Shown here: positions 7,936-15,851 of the stretch, piece after piece
How positions within the stretch are numbered: the stretch's first letter is position 1
How the letters are laid out: each line of letters opens with the position of its first letter
Assembly (NCBI GenBank): GCA_964433875.1
Contig: CAYSSO010000004.1
Span: 1 to 64,000, forward strand
DNA length: 64,000 bases
From: Athalassotoga sp964433875
GTDB taxonomy: Bacteria > Thermotogota > Thermotogae > Mesoaciditogales > Mesoaciditogaceae
Direction: 5' to 3'
Translations under genes and position numbers: made by a program
Notes under the pieces: generated by a model
The model's input: only the letters and a program-made list of their open reading frames with translations
Told to the model about the DNA's origin: nothing
Database searches by the model: none

Positions 7936-7945
7936 AACCCCTTGA

Positions 7946-8653
7946 TCAAAAATCAAAAACAAGTTCTTTTTTTGTACCTTCGAATTCTATTTTCCCGTTT
8001 TTCATCACGATGATCTTGTCCGCTATTGGTAAGAAATGGGGCAACTTTCTTGTGGCGAGGATCAACGTGTACTTTTGTTTCAATGATAGCACAACATTTT
8101 GTATGTTCAAAACAGCCTCATCGTCGAGGTGATCTATTATACAGTCGAGAGAAATGACCTCAGGCTCTCTCAATATCGCAAGTAAAAGCAAAAATAGAAC
8201 TCTAATATTTCCGTGAAGATCCTCGACGTAGGTGTGTAATCCTTCCTTTAAGATATTTATAAGTCCCAATTGTTTAAGCAAGCCGATCATTTCGTCTGAA
8301 TAAAGATCAACGTTTCGTCCCTTGACAAGGGTGATTATCTGGTTAACCGTAAGAGGGGAAAGCGTTTCAATGAAGGAAGTATCTATGTAGGCGATTTTGC
8401 GTCTTAACAATTTTCTGTCCGCATTGATTATGCTCTGACCGCGAAAGAATATATCTCCCCCAAATTCTATTTTATCAAAGAGTTCTTCGTTAAGGTGGAC
8501 GATACTTCTAAGAAGAGCCGATTTACCCGAACTTCTTGGTCCATAAATCAAAAGAACGCTTTTTTCTTCTACTTTTAAAGATATGTTATCGAGCAACTTG
8601 TTATCATCGAGATTTAGCGAAAAATTTCTAAACTCAATTAGAGGATTTGTCAT
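7946..8653 (-). CDS. Degenerate ABC ATPase (PstB-like, probably inactive)
   Basis: This 235-residue protein has the overall layout of a phosphate-type (PstB-like) ABC ATPase but has lost key motifs. The P-loop GPRSSGKS is intact at residues 38-45. The signature LSGGQ is replaced by LHGNI (146-150), the Walker B glutamate position is Cys (ISLDC, 167-171), and the switch His is Arg (ILATRK, R202). It may bind but probably does not hydrolyse ATP. It ends right at the IS remnant, whose TTGAT target overlaps the stop codon, so a short C-terminal tail may have been lost. It overlaps a 55-residue gene upstream by 20 bases. No permease or binding protein is nearby. The function is unknown. Confidence 0.7.
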   Translation of the reverse strand: MTNPLIEFRNFSLNLDDNKLLDNISLKVEEKSVLLIYGPRSSGKSALLRSIVHLNEELFDKIEFGGDIFFRGQSIINADRKLLRRKIAYIDTSFIETLSPLTVNQIITLVKGRNVDLYSDEMIGLLKQLGLINILKEGLHTYVEDLHGNIRVLFLLLLAILREPEVISLDCIIDHLDDEAVLNIQNVVLSLKQKYTLILATRKLPHFLPIADKIIVMKNGKIEFEGTKKELVFDF

Positions 8654-8801
8654 TTTTAATTTCTATTTTTTGATCTGTGCATCCTTCGAGAGAGCGTTTG
8701 ACAAATTCGACTTGTGCTTCGTTGTTTTTGAGCCTAATCATCTTGAGCAAATCAAATTGAGAGGCGATCCTCGGGTTATTTAGAACGTTTTTAAACTTCA
8801 T
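8634..8801 (-). CDS. Small protein of unknown function upstream of the ABC ATPase
   Basis: This 55-residue frame starts at an ATG preceded by AAGGTGG. It overlaps the start of the ABC-like gene by 20 bases, which suggests translational coupling. The product is charged and mostly helical in appearance, without a membrane segment or cysteine pair, and I do not recognise a family. The good ribosome binding site and overlap support it as real; its lack of known homologues argues for caution. Confidence 0.5.
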   Translation of the reverse strand: MKFKNVLNNPRIASQFDLLKMIRLKNNEAQVEFVKRSLEGCTDQKIEIKNDKSSN

Positions 8802-8902
8802 TAAACCACCTTCCATTCTTGGATCGTTTATTTAAGTATACCTATAAGATTTGTCTTTATTTTATATTCTCTTTGAATAAATCATTAAGGATATGGATCA
8901 AA

Positions 8903-8922
8903 AAGGCCGCTTTAGCGGCCTT
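8903..8922 (-). terminator. Terminator overlapping the osmC-like stop codon
   Basis: The stem AAGGCCGC/GCGGCCTT with loop TTTA is followed on the reverse strand by TTTTT. The stop codon of the OsmC-like gene lies within the stem. Confidence 0.85.
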
Positions 8923-9358
8923 ATTTGGAAACATTTATCTTTACAGGCGTTGGATTTCTAAGGTTATCACTTACAGGACATCGCTCCTCAACGGCTTTGA
9001 TCCATTTTTCGAGCGTTGCCTTGTCTGCGTTTGTAACCGGTTTGAGATTTACCCTTATCTCTTTGTATCCCGTTCTTTCATTCGTGGGCTTGCCCATGAA
9101 TTTGGAAGGATCGAGATCTCCTTCTATCGTCATTTCAAGTCCCCTTAATTCTATTCCCATCTCTTTTGCGACAAGATGCCCCACAACATTTATGCATCCA
9201 CCAAGAGCAGCCAAGACGTATTCAACTGGATTTGGTCCTTCATACGTTCCTCCAAGGTTCGGTGGCTCATCGATTATCATCTTGAATTTACCCGCATTAA
9301 CAACCAATTTCGTTGGATTTTCACACTTTCCACTTACAGAAAATTTCATAACTGGCAT
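8921..9358 (-). CDS. OsmC/Ohr-family peroxiredoxin-like protein
   Basis: This 145-residue OsmC-family protein reduces peroxides with two conserved cysteines. The peroxidatic Cys55 is in LAALGGCINVVG and the second, Cys127, in AVEERCPVSDN. The family arginine is supplied by the central part. I placed the start at the second in-frame ATG (9358) because GGAGGTGAAAG lies just before it. The exact substrate (organic hydroperoxide, as for Ohr, or others, as for OsmC and YhfA) cannot be assigned; the GGTYEGPNPVEYVLAALGGC segment is closest to the general OsmC/YhfA type. It is divergent from dnaK, with a 290-base shared upstream region. Confidence 0.88.
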   Translation of the reverse strand: MPVMKFSVSGKCENPTKLVVNAGKFKMIIDEPPNLGGTYEGPNPVEYVLAALGGCINVVGHLVAKEMGIELRGLEMTIEGDLDPSKFMGKPTNERTGYKEIRVNLKPVTNADKATLEKWIKAVEERCPVSDNLRNPTPVKINVSK

Positions 9359-9591
9359 ATCTTTCACCTCCATTCTCATTGTATATCACGACGGTTAAAT
9401 ATTCTTTTTTGTGATGTGAATTTATTCACCTATATGTGGAAATAATTTGTTACTAATCTCACAAATGAGAAAGAAGTTTTTTATCAGTCTATTATTAAGA
9501 CTGCTTAATTTTTTAGTAAATTATAAATTTATATAGCAAAAAATCATGTATAACAATGAATAGAAATTTTATATGAATTTGATTTTGACTC

Positions 9592-9620
9592 TTGACAAGG
9601 CCGATAAAGTTGATTATAAT
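9592..9620 (+). promoter_or_regulatory. Sigma-A promoter of dnaK
   Basis: The consensus -35 TTGACA (9592-9597) and -10 TATAAT (9615-9620) are separated by exactly 17 bases. GGAGGTG follows 17 bases later, before the start codon. No CIRCE element (TTAGCACTC-N9-GAGTGCTAA) is present, so HrcA control at this site is not supported. The rest of 9359-9591 is AT-rich without a recognisable gene. Confidence 0.9.
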
Positions 9621-9648
9621 TTGAATTGAAATTATGGAGGTGACATGA

Positions 9649-11466
9649 ATGGCTGAAAGAGAATATGTGGTTGGAATAGACCTTGGGACGACTAACTCGG
9701 AGATAGCGGTTGTTAGAAATGGGAAACCAGAAGTCATACCCAATGCCGAGGGTTCGAGACTCACTCCTTCCGTTGTGGCTTTTACGAAAACGGGAGAGGT
9801 TTTGGTAGGTGAACCTGCAAAAAGACAGGCAATACTCAATGCCGAAAGGACAATAAGATCTATAAAACGTCAGATGGGAACAAATACGAGGATCAAAATA
9901 GACAACAAAGAATACACTCCTCAGGAAATAAGTGCTTTCGTACTCAGAAAATTGAAAAATGATGCAGAAGCCTTTCTTGGTGGCAAGGTAACGAAGGCCG
10001 TCATAACGGTCCCGGCATACTTCGAAGATGCCCAGCGCCAGGCGACAAAGGATGCGGGACGTATAGCAGGGCTTGAAGTCATGAGGATTATAAATGAACC
10101 AACGGCGGCCGCGTTAGGATACGGAATAGACAAGAGCAAAGACGAGATGGTTATAGTTTGCGACCTTGGCGGAGGAACTTTTGATGTCTCCTTGCTTGAA
10201 ATAGGCGGCGGAGTCATAGAAGTTAAGGCCACAAGCGGAAACAATCATCTCGGAGGAGATGACTTCGATCAAAGGATTATCGACTGGCTTATCGATAATT
10301 TCAAAAAGGAGACCGGAATCGATCTGAGCGGCGATAAACAGGCAATACAAAGATTGAAGGATGCAGCCGAAAGGGCAAAGATAGAACTCACGACGAAGAT
10401 GGAGACGGAGATAAATCTTCCTTACATAACGGCAGACGCAAGTGGTCCAAAACATCTTCAAACGTCCTTGACAAGGGCCAAATTGGAGAGTTTGATACGC
10501 GATATCGTTGAAAAGATGAGAGAGCCAATCGAGACAGTCTTAAACGATGCAAAGATAACGGTTGAAGATATCGGAGAGGTCCTGCTCGTCGGTGGGCCAA
10601 CGAGAATGCCGATAGTTCAGGAATTTTTGAAGAATATTTTCCATAAAGAACCCTCCAAGTCCGTCAATCCAGATGAAGCCGTTGCGATAGGGGCCGCGTT
10701 GGAAGCATCTATTCTTGCCGGAGAGACGAAAAGAGAGGTCGTGCTTGTCGATGTGACTCCACTCTCTCTTGGTGTTGAAGTCAAGGGTGGCCTTATGCAC
10801 AGGATAATACCGAGGAATACGACGATACCAACCAAAAAATCTGAGGTTTTCACGACGGCAGAAGATGGTCAGACAGAAGTCGAGATAAATGTCTTGCAGG
10901 GAGAACGCGAACTGGCAAGCGATAACAAATCTCTTGGAAGGTTTACACTTACAGGTATTCCACCGGCGCCAAGGGGTATCCCGCAGATCGAGGTTACCTT
11001 TGACATAGATTCCGAAGGCATTGTCCATGTTTCTGCAAAAGACAAAGCAACTGGCAAGGAGCAATCCATCGTGATAAGAGGAAGTTCAAACCTTTCGGAA
11101 GAAGAGATAAAGAAAATGGTTGAAGAGGCCAAGAGGTACCAGGAAGAGGATGCCAAGCGCAAGCAGCAAGTTGAAATGAAAAACCAGGCCGATTCTCTTG
11201 TCTACCAGATGGAGAAATTGCTCAACGAGCAGGGATCGAAGATAGATCCGTCCTTGAGAGCCGAAACTGAGAGCCTTATAAAGGACCTCAAAGACGCCAT
11301 AGAAAAGAATGATTACGCGCGCATAAAGGTTCTCATGGACGATTTGCAGAAGAAATCGCAGACTATAGGTCAAAAACTTTATCAGAGCGCAACAAGCGGT
11401 AACGGATCAAATAATTCTTCATCGACGAATGACGATACCGTTAACGCCGAATACCAAGGAAAATAA
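9649..11466 (+). CDS. dnaK: Chaperone DnaK (Hsp70)
   Basis: This 605-residue Hsp70 holds nascent or unfolded proteins in an ATP-driven cycle. The ATPase domain opens with VGIDLGTTNSE and contains the phosphate loops VCDLGGGTFDVSLL and LLVGGPTRMP. The substrate domain follows the linker region VLVDVTPLSLGVE. It is some 30 residues shorter than E. coli DnaK, mostly in the C-terminal lid and tail, which ends NSSSTNDDTVNAEYQGK. grpE, dnaJ and hrcA are not adjacent here. Instead hsp20 follows by 33 bases and a Clp ATPase comes next, giving a heat-shock cluster for aggregate handling. The start is the second of two close ATGs, since the first is out of frame. Confidence 0.97.
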   Translation: MAEREYVVGIDLGTTNSEIAVVRNGKPEVIPNAEGSRLTPSVVAFTKTGEVLVGEPAKRQAILNAERTIRSIKRQMGTNTRIKIDNKEYTPQEISAFVLRKLKNDAEAFLGGKVTKAVITVPAYFEDAQRQATKDAGRIAGLEVMRIINEPTAAALGYGIDKSKDEMVIVCDLGGGTFDVSLLEIGGGVIEVKATSGNNHLGGDDFDQRIIDWLIDNFKKETGIDLSGDKQAIQRLKDAAERAKIELTTKMETEINLPYITADASGPKHLQTSLTRAKLESLIRDIVEKMREPIETVLNDAKITVEDIGEVLLVGGPTRMPIVQEFLKNIFHKEPSKSVNPDEAVAIGAALEASILAGETKREVVLVDVTPLSLGVEVKGGLMHRIIPRNTTIPTKKSEVFTTAEDGQTEVEINVLQGERELASDNKSLGRFTLTGIPPAPRGIPQIEVTFDIDSEGIVHVSAKDKATGKEQSIVIRGSSNLSEEEIKKMVEEAKRYQEEDAKRKQQVEMKNQADSLVYQMEKLLNEQGSKIDPSLRAETESLIKDLKDAIEKNDYARIKVLMDDLQKKSQTIGQKLYQSATSGNGSNNSSSTNDDTVNAEYQGK

Positions 11467-11499
11467 AATAAAAAATTAAAATAAACAGGAGGTGGTCTT

Positions 11500-11955
11500 A
11501 TGGCCATTGAAAAGAGGAGAGAAGAAGAACTTGACATTTACAGACCTTTTGAGGAGATGCAAAAAGTCATTGACAAGTTTTTCGAGGAGTTTCCGAGAAT
11601 TTGGCCAGTAACACTCTCAGCAGAAACTTTCGTGCCGGCAGTTGATATTTCTGAAACAGACAAGAGTTATGAATTTGAAATAGAATTGCCCGGCATGAAA
11701 AAGGAAGACGTTGATATCGAAATCGACGATGGTGTCCTGACGATCAGAGGAGAAAAAAGGGAAGAAAGAAAAGAAGAAAAGAAGGGATACAAAAAAATAG
11801 AAAGAAATTATGGCAAATTCGAAAGATCTTTCTCTCTGCCATCTGATATAGACGAAAAGAATATCAGTGCAAAGTTCGAAAACGGAGTTCTCAACATATC
11901 CATACCAAAAAGCCCTGAGTCAAAGAGTGCAAAGAGAAAAATAGATATAAAATAA
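11500..11955 (+). CDS. Small heat-shock protein (Hsp20 family)
   Basis: This 151-residue protein has the alpha-crystallin domain: SYEFEIELPGMKKEDVDIEI then DDGVLTIRGEKREERKEEKK, and the conserved ending AKFENGVLNISIPKS. Small heat-shock proteins hold unfolding proteins in a refoldable state for DnaK and Clp/ClpB. The N-terminal arm (about 40 residues) is short. The C-terminal IxI anchor is not obvious in the lysine-rich tail. It is preceded by AGGAGGTGG and followed by a terminator, after which the Clp ATPase starts. Confidence 0.93.
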   Translation: MAIEKRREEELDIYRPFEEMQKVIDKFFEEFPRIWPVTLSAETFVPAVDISETDKSYEFEIELPGMKKEDVDIEIDDGVLTIRGEKREERKEEKKGYKKIERNYGKFERSFSLPSDIDEKNISAKFENGVLNISIPKSPESKSAKRKIDIK

Positions 11956-11956
11956 A

Positions 11957-11986
11957 GGAAGGGGCTTTTGGGCCCCTTTCTTTTTT
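11957..11986 (+). terminator. Terminator between hsp20 and the Clp ATPase
   Basis: The stem AAGGGGC/GCCCCTT with a short loop is followed by TTTCTTTTTT. The ribosome binding site of the next gene begins directly after the T run, so read-through probably supplies the Clp message; no separate promoter was seen. Confidence 0.75.
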
Positions 11987-11997
11987 GGAGGTGTTAT

Positions 11998-14412
11998 ATG
12001 TTTAATCTTGATGAATACACTGAAAAAGCGGCAAATGTTATGATGTCCACGCAGGATATACTTTCGCGGTACGGTCAGGATCAATTGAGATCCGAGCATA
12101 TATTGCTTGCCCTTATAGAGGATGGAGAAAATGCCGCGATAGATGCCTTGAAGAATTTGAAGGTTAATATCTCTAAGTTAAAGGATAAAACAGAAGATCT
12201 TGTGAAAGAATACGGTGGAAGCCAGATATCATCTAGCGGTATAAAGCAAATGTACATAACTCCAGACGCGAGGCACGTCCTCGAAAGCGCCAAGAGTGAA
12301 GCCACGCGTATGGGAGACGAGAAGATAGGAACTGAGCATCTTTTGCTCGGAATGGTCAAGACGCCAGATTCAATGGCGGCGCGTGTACTTCTACGCTTCG
12401 GCGTCAACGACGAGAAAGTCTACAACGCCATTCTTTCCATTAGAAAGAGTGGAAAGTCAAAAGAGGCCGAAAATTTAGACGTTCTCGCAAAGTTCACTGT
12501 AGACCTTACACAGCAGGCAAAAGATGGTAAACTCGATCCGGTTGTGGGACGTGAAGAAGAGATCGAGAGAATGATAGAAATCCTTGGAAGAAAAAGGAAA
12601 AACAATCCTGTCCTCGTAGGAGATCCCGGCGTTGGTAAGACGGCCATAGTCGAAGGACTCGCCCAACTTATTGTTACTGGGGAAGTGCCTGACTACATGA
12701 TGAACAAAAGGATTCTTTCTCTCGATATGGGAAGGCTCGTTGCCGGTACCAAATTCAGGGGAGAATTCGAAGAAAGGCTTAAATCTCTCGTAGATGCCGT
12801 CAAGGGAAATAGCAGTGTGATACTTTTTATAGATGAATTGCACACGGTCGTTGGTGCCGGAAGCGTTGAGGGAGGAAGCCTTGACGCGTCGAACATGTTA
12901 AAACCGGCACTCGCACGCGGAGAGTTAAGATGTATAGGTGCTACAACTTTGGAAGATTACAGAAAATATATAGAAAAGGATAAGGCGCTTGCAAGAAGGT
13001 TTCAGACGATAGACGTAAAGGAACCAAGCGAGGAAGAAACGATAAAGATCTTGCTCGGCCTTAAAGATTCTTACGAATCCCATCATGGTGTCAAAATAGA
13101 AAATGAAGCGATAGAAACGGCTGTAAAACTGTCATCGAGGTACATATCTGACAGATTTTTGCCCGACAAGGCGATAGATCTTATAGATGAAGCCGCATCT
13201 CGCGTGAAATTTGAAAATTCATTTGTTCCATCTGAGATAATAGAGGGACAGAATAAGATATCTACTTTGGAAGAGGAGATAAATGACGCGGCGCTTTCTG
13301 GAGATTATGAAAAGGCCGCGATGAAAAAGGCCGAACTTGAAAAGATAAAAAAGGAATTTGCCGCGGTCCAGGAGGAATGGAAAAAGCGTCAGGAAAAGAT
13401 TCCGAAGGTTGTCAATTCAGACGTGATAGCCAAAGTTGTAGAAAGATGGACGGGCATTCCCGTGACAAGGCTAATGGAAGATGAAAGAAATAAACTTGCA
13501 AATCTTGAAGAATTGATACACAAAAGAATTGTCGATCAGGAAGAAGCCGTTAGGATCGTATCTTCCACCATAAGAAGGGCGCGGGCCGGTCTTAAAGATC
13601 CGAACAGACCAATGGGAACATTTCTTTTCGTAGGCCCGACAGGCGTTGGAAAGACAGAGACTGCCAAAGCCCTTGCGGAGGTATTATTCAACAGTGAAAA
13701 TGCCATGATACGCATCGATATGTCTGAATATTCAGAAAAGCATACCGTATCAAGGCTTATAGGAGCACCTCCGGGATATGTCGGATATGAAGAGGGAGGA
13801 CAGTTAACCGAGGCCGTAAGAAGAAGACCCTACAGCGTTATCTTGCTCGATGAAATAGAAAAGGCACATCCCGAGATCTTCAACACATTGCTTCAGGTTT
13901 TTGATGATGGAAGATTAACCGATGGGAAAGGCAATACGGTCGATTTTAGAAATACAGTTATAATAATGACTTCAAATATAGGGTCTGATTACATACTTGA
14001 AAGTGTTGAAAGCGGTAAGATGGATTATCTCGATGAAGGGATGATTCAGGAATTAAGAAAATATTTCAAGCCAGAATTTTTGAACAGAATAGACGCGATG
14101 ATCGCTTTCAAGCCTCTTGGAAAATCTCATATGGAGGGTATCGTTGAGAAGTTCATATCCAAGATACGTGCAAACCTTGCCGATAAGAATATAACCTTGG
14201 AAATAACAAAGCGCGCCATAGAATATCTTGCCGAAAAAGGTTACGATCCGGCATTCGGCGCACGTCCTTTGAGAAGGTTAATAGAATTTGAGGTAGAGGA
14301 CAAAATAGCGGACATGATAATATCAAGAGAGTTGTCGGAGGGAGACAGAATAATCGTTGATGAGGAAGATGGCATCCTCTCCGTAAACAAATCTCGCGCA
14401 ACTGTGAAATGA
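11998..14412 (+). CDS. Clp AAA+ ATPase, ClpC-sized with a ClpB-like second domain
   Basis: This 804-residue double-AAA+ Hsp100 protein starts at MFNLDEYTEKAANVM (ATG after GGAGGTGTTAT). The N domain has two Clp repeats (about 1-150). D1 has GDPGVGKT, and a short middle region (about 50 residues, with a UVR-like pattern SGDYEKAAMKKAELEKIKKEF) follows; D2 has GPTGVGKT. The size and short middle domain resemble ClpC. However, after TSNIGS in D2 there is no (I/L/V)GF loop for ClpP docking; the spacing to FKPEFLNRID equals that in ClpB. It may therefore act as a disaggregase with the adjacent DnaK and Hsp20 instead of feeding ClpP. Annotation pipelines would probably call it ClpC. Confidence 0.9.
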   Translation: MFNLDEYTEKAANVMMSTQDILSRYGQDQLRSEHILLALIEDGENAAIDALKNLKVNISKLKDKTEDLVKEYGGSQISSSGIKQMYITPDARHVLESAKSEATRMGDEKIGTEHLLLGMVKTPDSMAARVLLRFGVNDEKVYNAILSIRKSGKSKEAENLDVLAKFTVDLTQQAKDGKLDPVVGREEEIERMIEILGRKRKNNPVLVGDPGVGKTAIVEGLAQLIVTGEVPDYMMNKRILSLDMGRLVAGTKFRGEFEERLKSLVDAVKGNSSVILFIDELHTVVGAGSVEGGSLDASNMLKPALARGELRCIGATTLEDYRKYIEKDKALARRFQTIDVKEPSEEETIKILLGLKDSYESHHGVKIENEAIETAVKLSSRYISDRFLPDKAIDLIDEAASRVKFENSFVPSEIIEGQNKISTLEEEINDAALSGDYEKAAMKKAELEKIKKEFAAVQEEWKKRQEKIPKVVNSDVIAKVVERWTGIPVTRLMEDERNKLANLEELIHKRIVDQEEAVRIVSSTIRRARAGLKDPNRPMGTFLFVGPTGVGKTETAKALAEVLFNSENAMIRIDMSEYSEKHTVSRLIGAPPGYVGYEEGGQLTEAVRRRPYSVILLDEIEKAHPEIFNTLLQVFDDGRLTDGKGNTVDFRNTVIIMTSNIGSDYILESVESGKMDYLDEGMIQELRKYFKPEFLNRIDAMIAFKPLGKSHMEGIVEKFISKIRANLADKNITLEITKRAIEYLAEKGYDPAFGARPLRRLIEFEVEDKIADMIISRELSEGDRIIVDEEDGILSVNKSRATVK

Positions 14413-14425
14413 ATTCTGTTCTGTA

Positions 14426-14456
14426 AAGACGCCCCTTCGGGGGCGTTTGTTTTTTG
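14426..14456 (+). terminator. Terminator after the Clp ATPase gene
   Basis: The stem ACGCCCC/GGGGCGT with a UUCG-type loop (TTCG) is followed by TTTGTTTTTTG. It is a strong intrinsic terminator closing the heat-shock cluster. Confidence 0.92.
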
Positions 14457-14485
14457 TTGACATTTAAAAATTTTTGATCTATAAT
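14457..14485 (+). promoter_or_regulatory. Sigma-A promoter of the DUF2089 operon
   Basis: The consensus -35 TTGACA (14457-14462) abuts the T run of the terminator. -10 TATAAT (14480-14485) follows after 17 bases. AAGGAGGTGATC lies 33 bases further on. Confidence 0.88.
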
Positions 14486-14523
14486 TAAATAAAATTAATT
14501 TTATACTTAAAATTATTAAGGAG

Positions 14524-14916
14524 GTGATCAAAATATCTGTAGTAAGCAGGTGTCCTTATTGCGGCCACAAGATGGATGTAGTATCTCTGAAATGTCCCGT
14601 TTGCGGAACGGGGGTGACGGGCCAATTCGTTCTCGACGAATTTTTCAATCTTTCGGAAGAACAGATGAGATTCGTGAAAATTTTTCTTAAACATAAAGGA
14701 AATCTGAGCGAGGTGCAGAAAGAACTCGATATCTCTTATCCGACAGCAAGGAATAAATTGAACGAGATCGTTAGGACTCTCGGGTATGATGTGGAAGAAG
14801 AGGCAAGAGAAAGTGAGAAGGACATACTTGAAAAACTGAAAAACGGAGAAATAGATGTTTCGACGGCCATTTCGAAATTGAAAGGAGGAAAAGATGAGGG
14901 AAACCAAAAAATTTGA
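14524..14916 (+). CDS. DUF2089-type regulator: zinc ribbon plus helix-turn-helix
   Basis: This protein of about 127-130 residues opens with a four-cysteine zinc ribbon (SRCPYCGHKMDVVSLKCPVCG). A DNA-binding helix-turn-helix region follows (FFNLSEEQMRFVKIFLKHKGNLSEVQKELDISYPTARNKLNEI), typical of the DUF2089 family, which is often paired with DUF4097/LiaF-type envelope genes. It is likely the regulator of its operon. The start is uncertain: the GTG at 14524 lies inside the perfect Shine-Dalgarno AAGGAGGTGATC, and the only codon at proper spacing (14533) is ATA, giving SVVSRCPYCG. The end overlaps the next gene by 23 bases. Confidence 0.8.
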   Translation: MIKISVVSRCPYCGHKMDVVSLKCPVCGTGVTGQFVLDEFFNLSEEQMRFVKIFLKHKGNLSEVQKELDISYPTARNKLNEIVRTLGYDVEEEARESEKDILEKLKNGEIDVSTAISKLKGGKDEGNQKI

Positions 14917-15850
14917 ATGGGATATATCTCAGATCAAAAAGGTTTTTGTACACTCTATCTCGCCGGACGTAGATGTATCTCGAGGAGAGAGAAAGTTGTC
15001 TTTGGAGGTCGAACTTTCAGGATTCAAAAAAGATATCGAAGAGTATGAGCCAAAGATAAAAAAAGAAGGAGAAAAATTTGAATTAGATCTTTTCCCGCAT
15101 TCGCCATTTTTCCCGGATGGATTTTTTGCCTTTGGTTTTATGAAATTCGGAGGACTTGAGATCGAGAATGTTTATTTACAAATTCCAGACGATCTTTCGA
15201 TAGGGATAGATACCACATCGGGCGATCTTTCTGTTAGGGGGCTTTCTTTGGACGAATTGAGAATTTCGTCAATTTCTGGAGATATCGAGATCGGCTCAAA
15301 GATTAGAACCCTTTTTGTTAAGACCACATCTGGAAATTTGGATTTAAAAGGATCGTCGAGAATTGAAAAGATAGATGTTCAGTCGATATCAGGCGATCTC
15401 GAATTTTCAAATCCTTCATTCAGATGGGGAGTCATAAAAACCACTTCGTCAGACGTAAAGATCACGAGAATGGATCCGAATTTTGAAACTTTAGATGTCA
15501 GAACGATATCGGGAGATTTATCCCTTTCTTTTGCATCAAGGCCGAATGCTCGCGTCGAAATTGACACTGTAAGCGGAGACATAAAGTCTGATGTCAAGGT
15601 AAAGGGGATTTTCAAGGGTTCATTTGATGTCGGAAAGCCATTATCGACGTTGAAGTTTAAAAGCATATCGGGCAGCGCACATATTGAATTCGGATCTGAA
15701 GATATCGCCAATTCGAAGGACGATGAAAGATTGAAGATCTTTGAGGATATTTTAAAGTCAAAGAGGGCGACAAAGGACGAGATAAGAGAATTAATGGAAA
15801 CTTTAGGTTATGAAAAAGAAAAGATAGAAGAGTTTTTGTCGGGTAAATGA
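14894..15850 (+). CDS. DUF4097-family beta-repeat protein
   Basis: This 318-residue protein is built from a repeated short beta-strand motif, T/S-I/T-SGD(I/L). Visible copies include DTTSGDLSV, SSISGDIEI, KTTSGNLDL, QSISGDLEF, RTISGDLSL and DTVSGDIKS, as in DUF4097 (putative adhesin / LiaX-like) proteins. No signal peptide or anchor is present, so it is probably cytoplasmic or peripheral. The last 45 residues are a charged helical segment resembling the short SHOCT-type tail (KDEIRELMETLGYEKEKIEEFL). It sits between the DUF2089 regulator and an exporter, which suggests an envelope-sensing unit; this is inference from context. Confidence 0.8.
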   Translation: MRETKKFEWDISQIKKVFVHSISPDVDVSRGERKLSLEVELSGFKKDIEEYEPKIKKEGEKFELDLFPHSPFFPDGFFAFGFMKFGGLEIENVYLQIPDDLSIGIDTTSGDLSVRGLSLDELRISSISGDIEIGSKIRTLFVKTTSGNLDLKGSSRIEKIDVQSISGDLEFSNPSFRWGVIKTTSSDVKITRMDPNFETLDVRTISGDLSLSFASRPNARVEIDTVSGDIKSDVKVKGIFKGSFDVGKPLSTLKFKSISGSAHIEFGSEDIANSKDDERLKIFEDILKSKRATKDEIRELMETLGYEKEKIEEFLSGK

Positions 15851-15851
15851 T

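Larger units (their letters stand above)
7285..7945 (-). mobile_element. Decayed IS200/IS605-type element carrying omega RNA and iscB remnant
   Basis: This stretch, read on the reverse strand, has a left-end hairpin CCACCTTTAGAGGTGG (7921-7906), a structured RNA region, the broken IscB-like frame and a right-end hairpin with 9-bp arms CTCCAACTT/AAGTTGGAG at 7304-7325. No tnpA transposase is present. TTGAT, a known IS605-family target motif, immediately precedes the left side. The boundaries are inferred from the hairpins and are good to about 10 bases. The element separates mtaB from the ABC gene; transposition would need a transposase supplied elsewhere. Confidence 0.65.

Noticed and set aside
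9359..9648. CIRCE/HrcA operator upstream of dnaK
   Set aside because: No TTAGCACTC-N9-GAGTGCTAA or close variant is present; only a consensus sigma-A promoter was found.
10540..11064. Long antisense frame inside dnaK (174 codons, minus strand)
   Set aside because: It has no ribosome binding site or family resemblance and is explained by codon bias of dnaK on the other strand.
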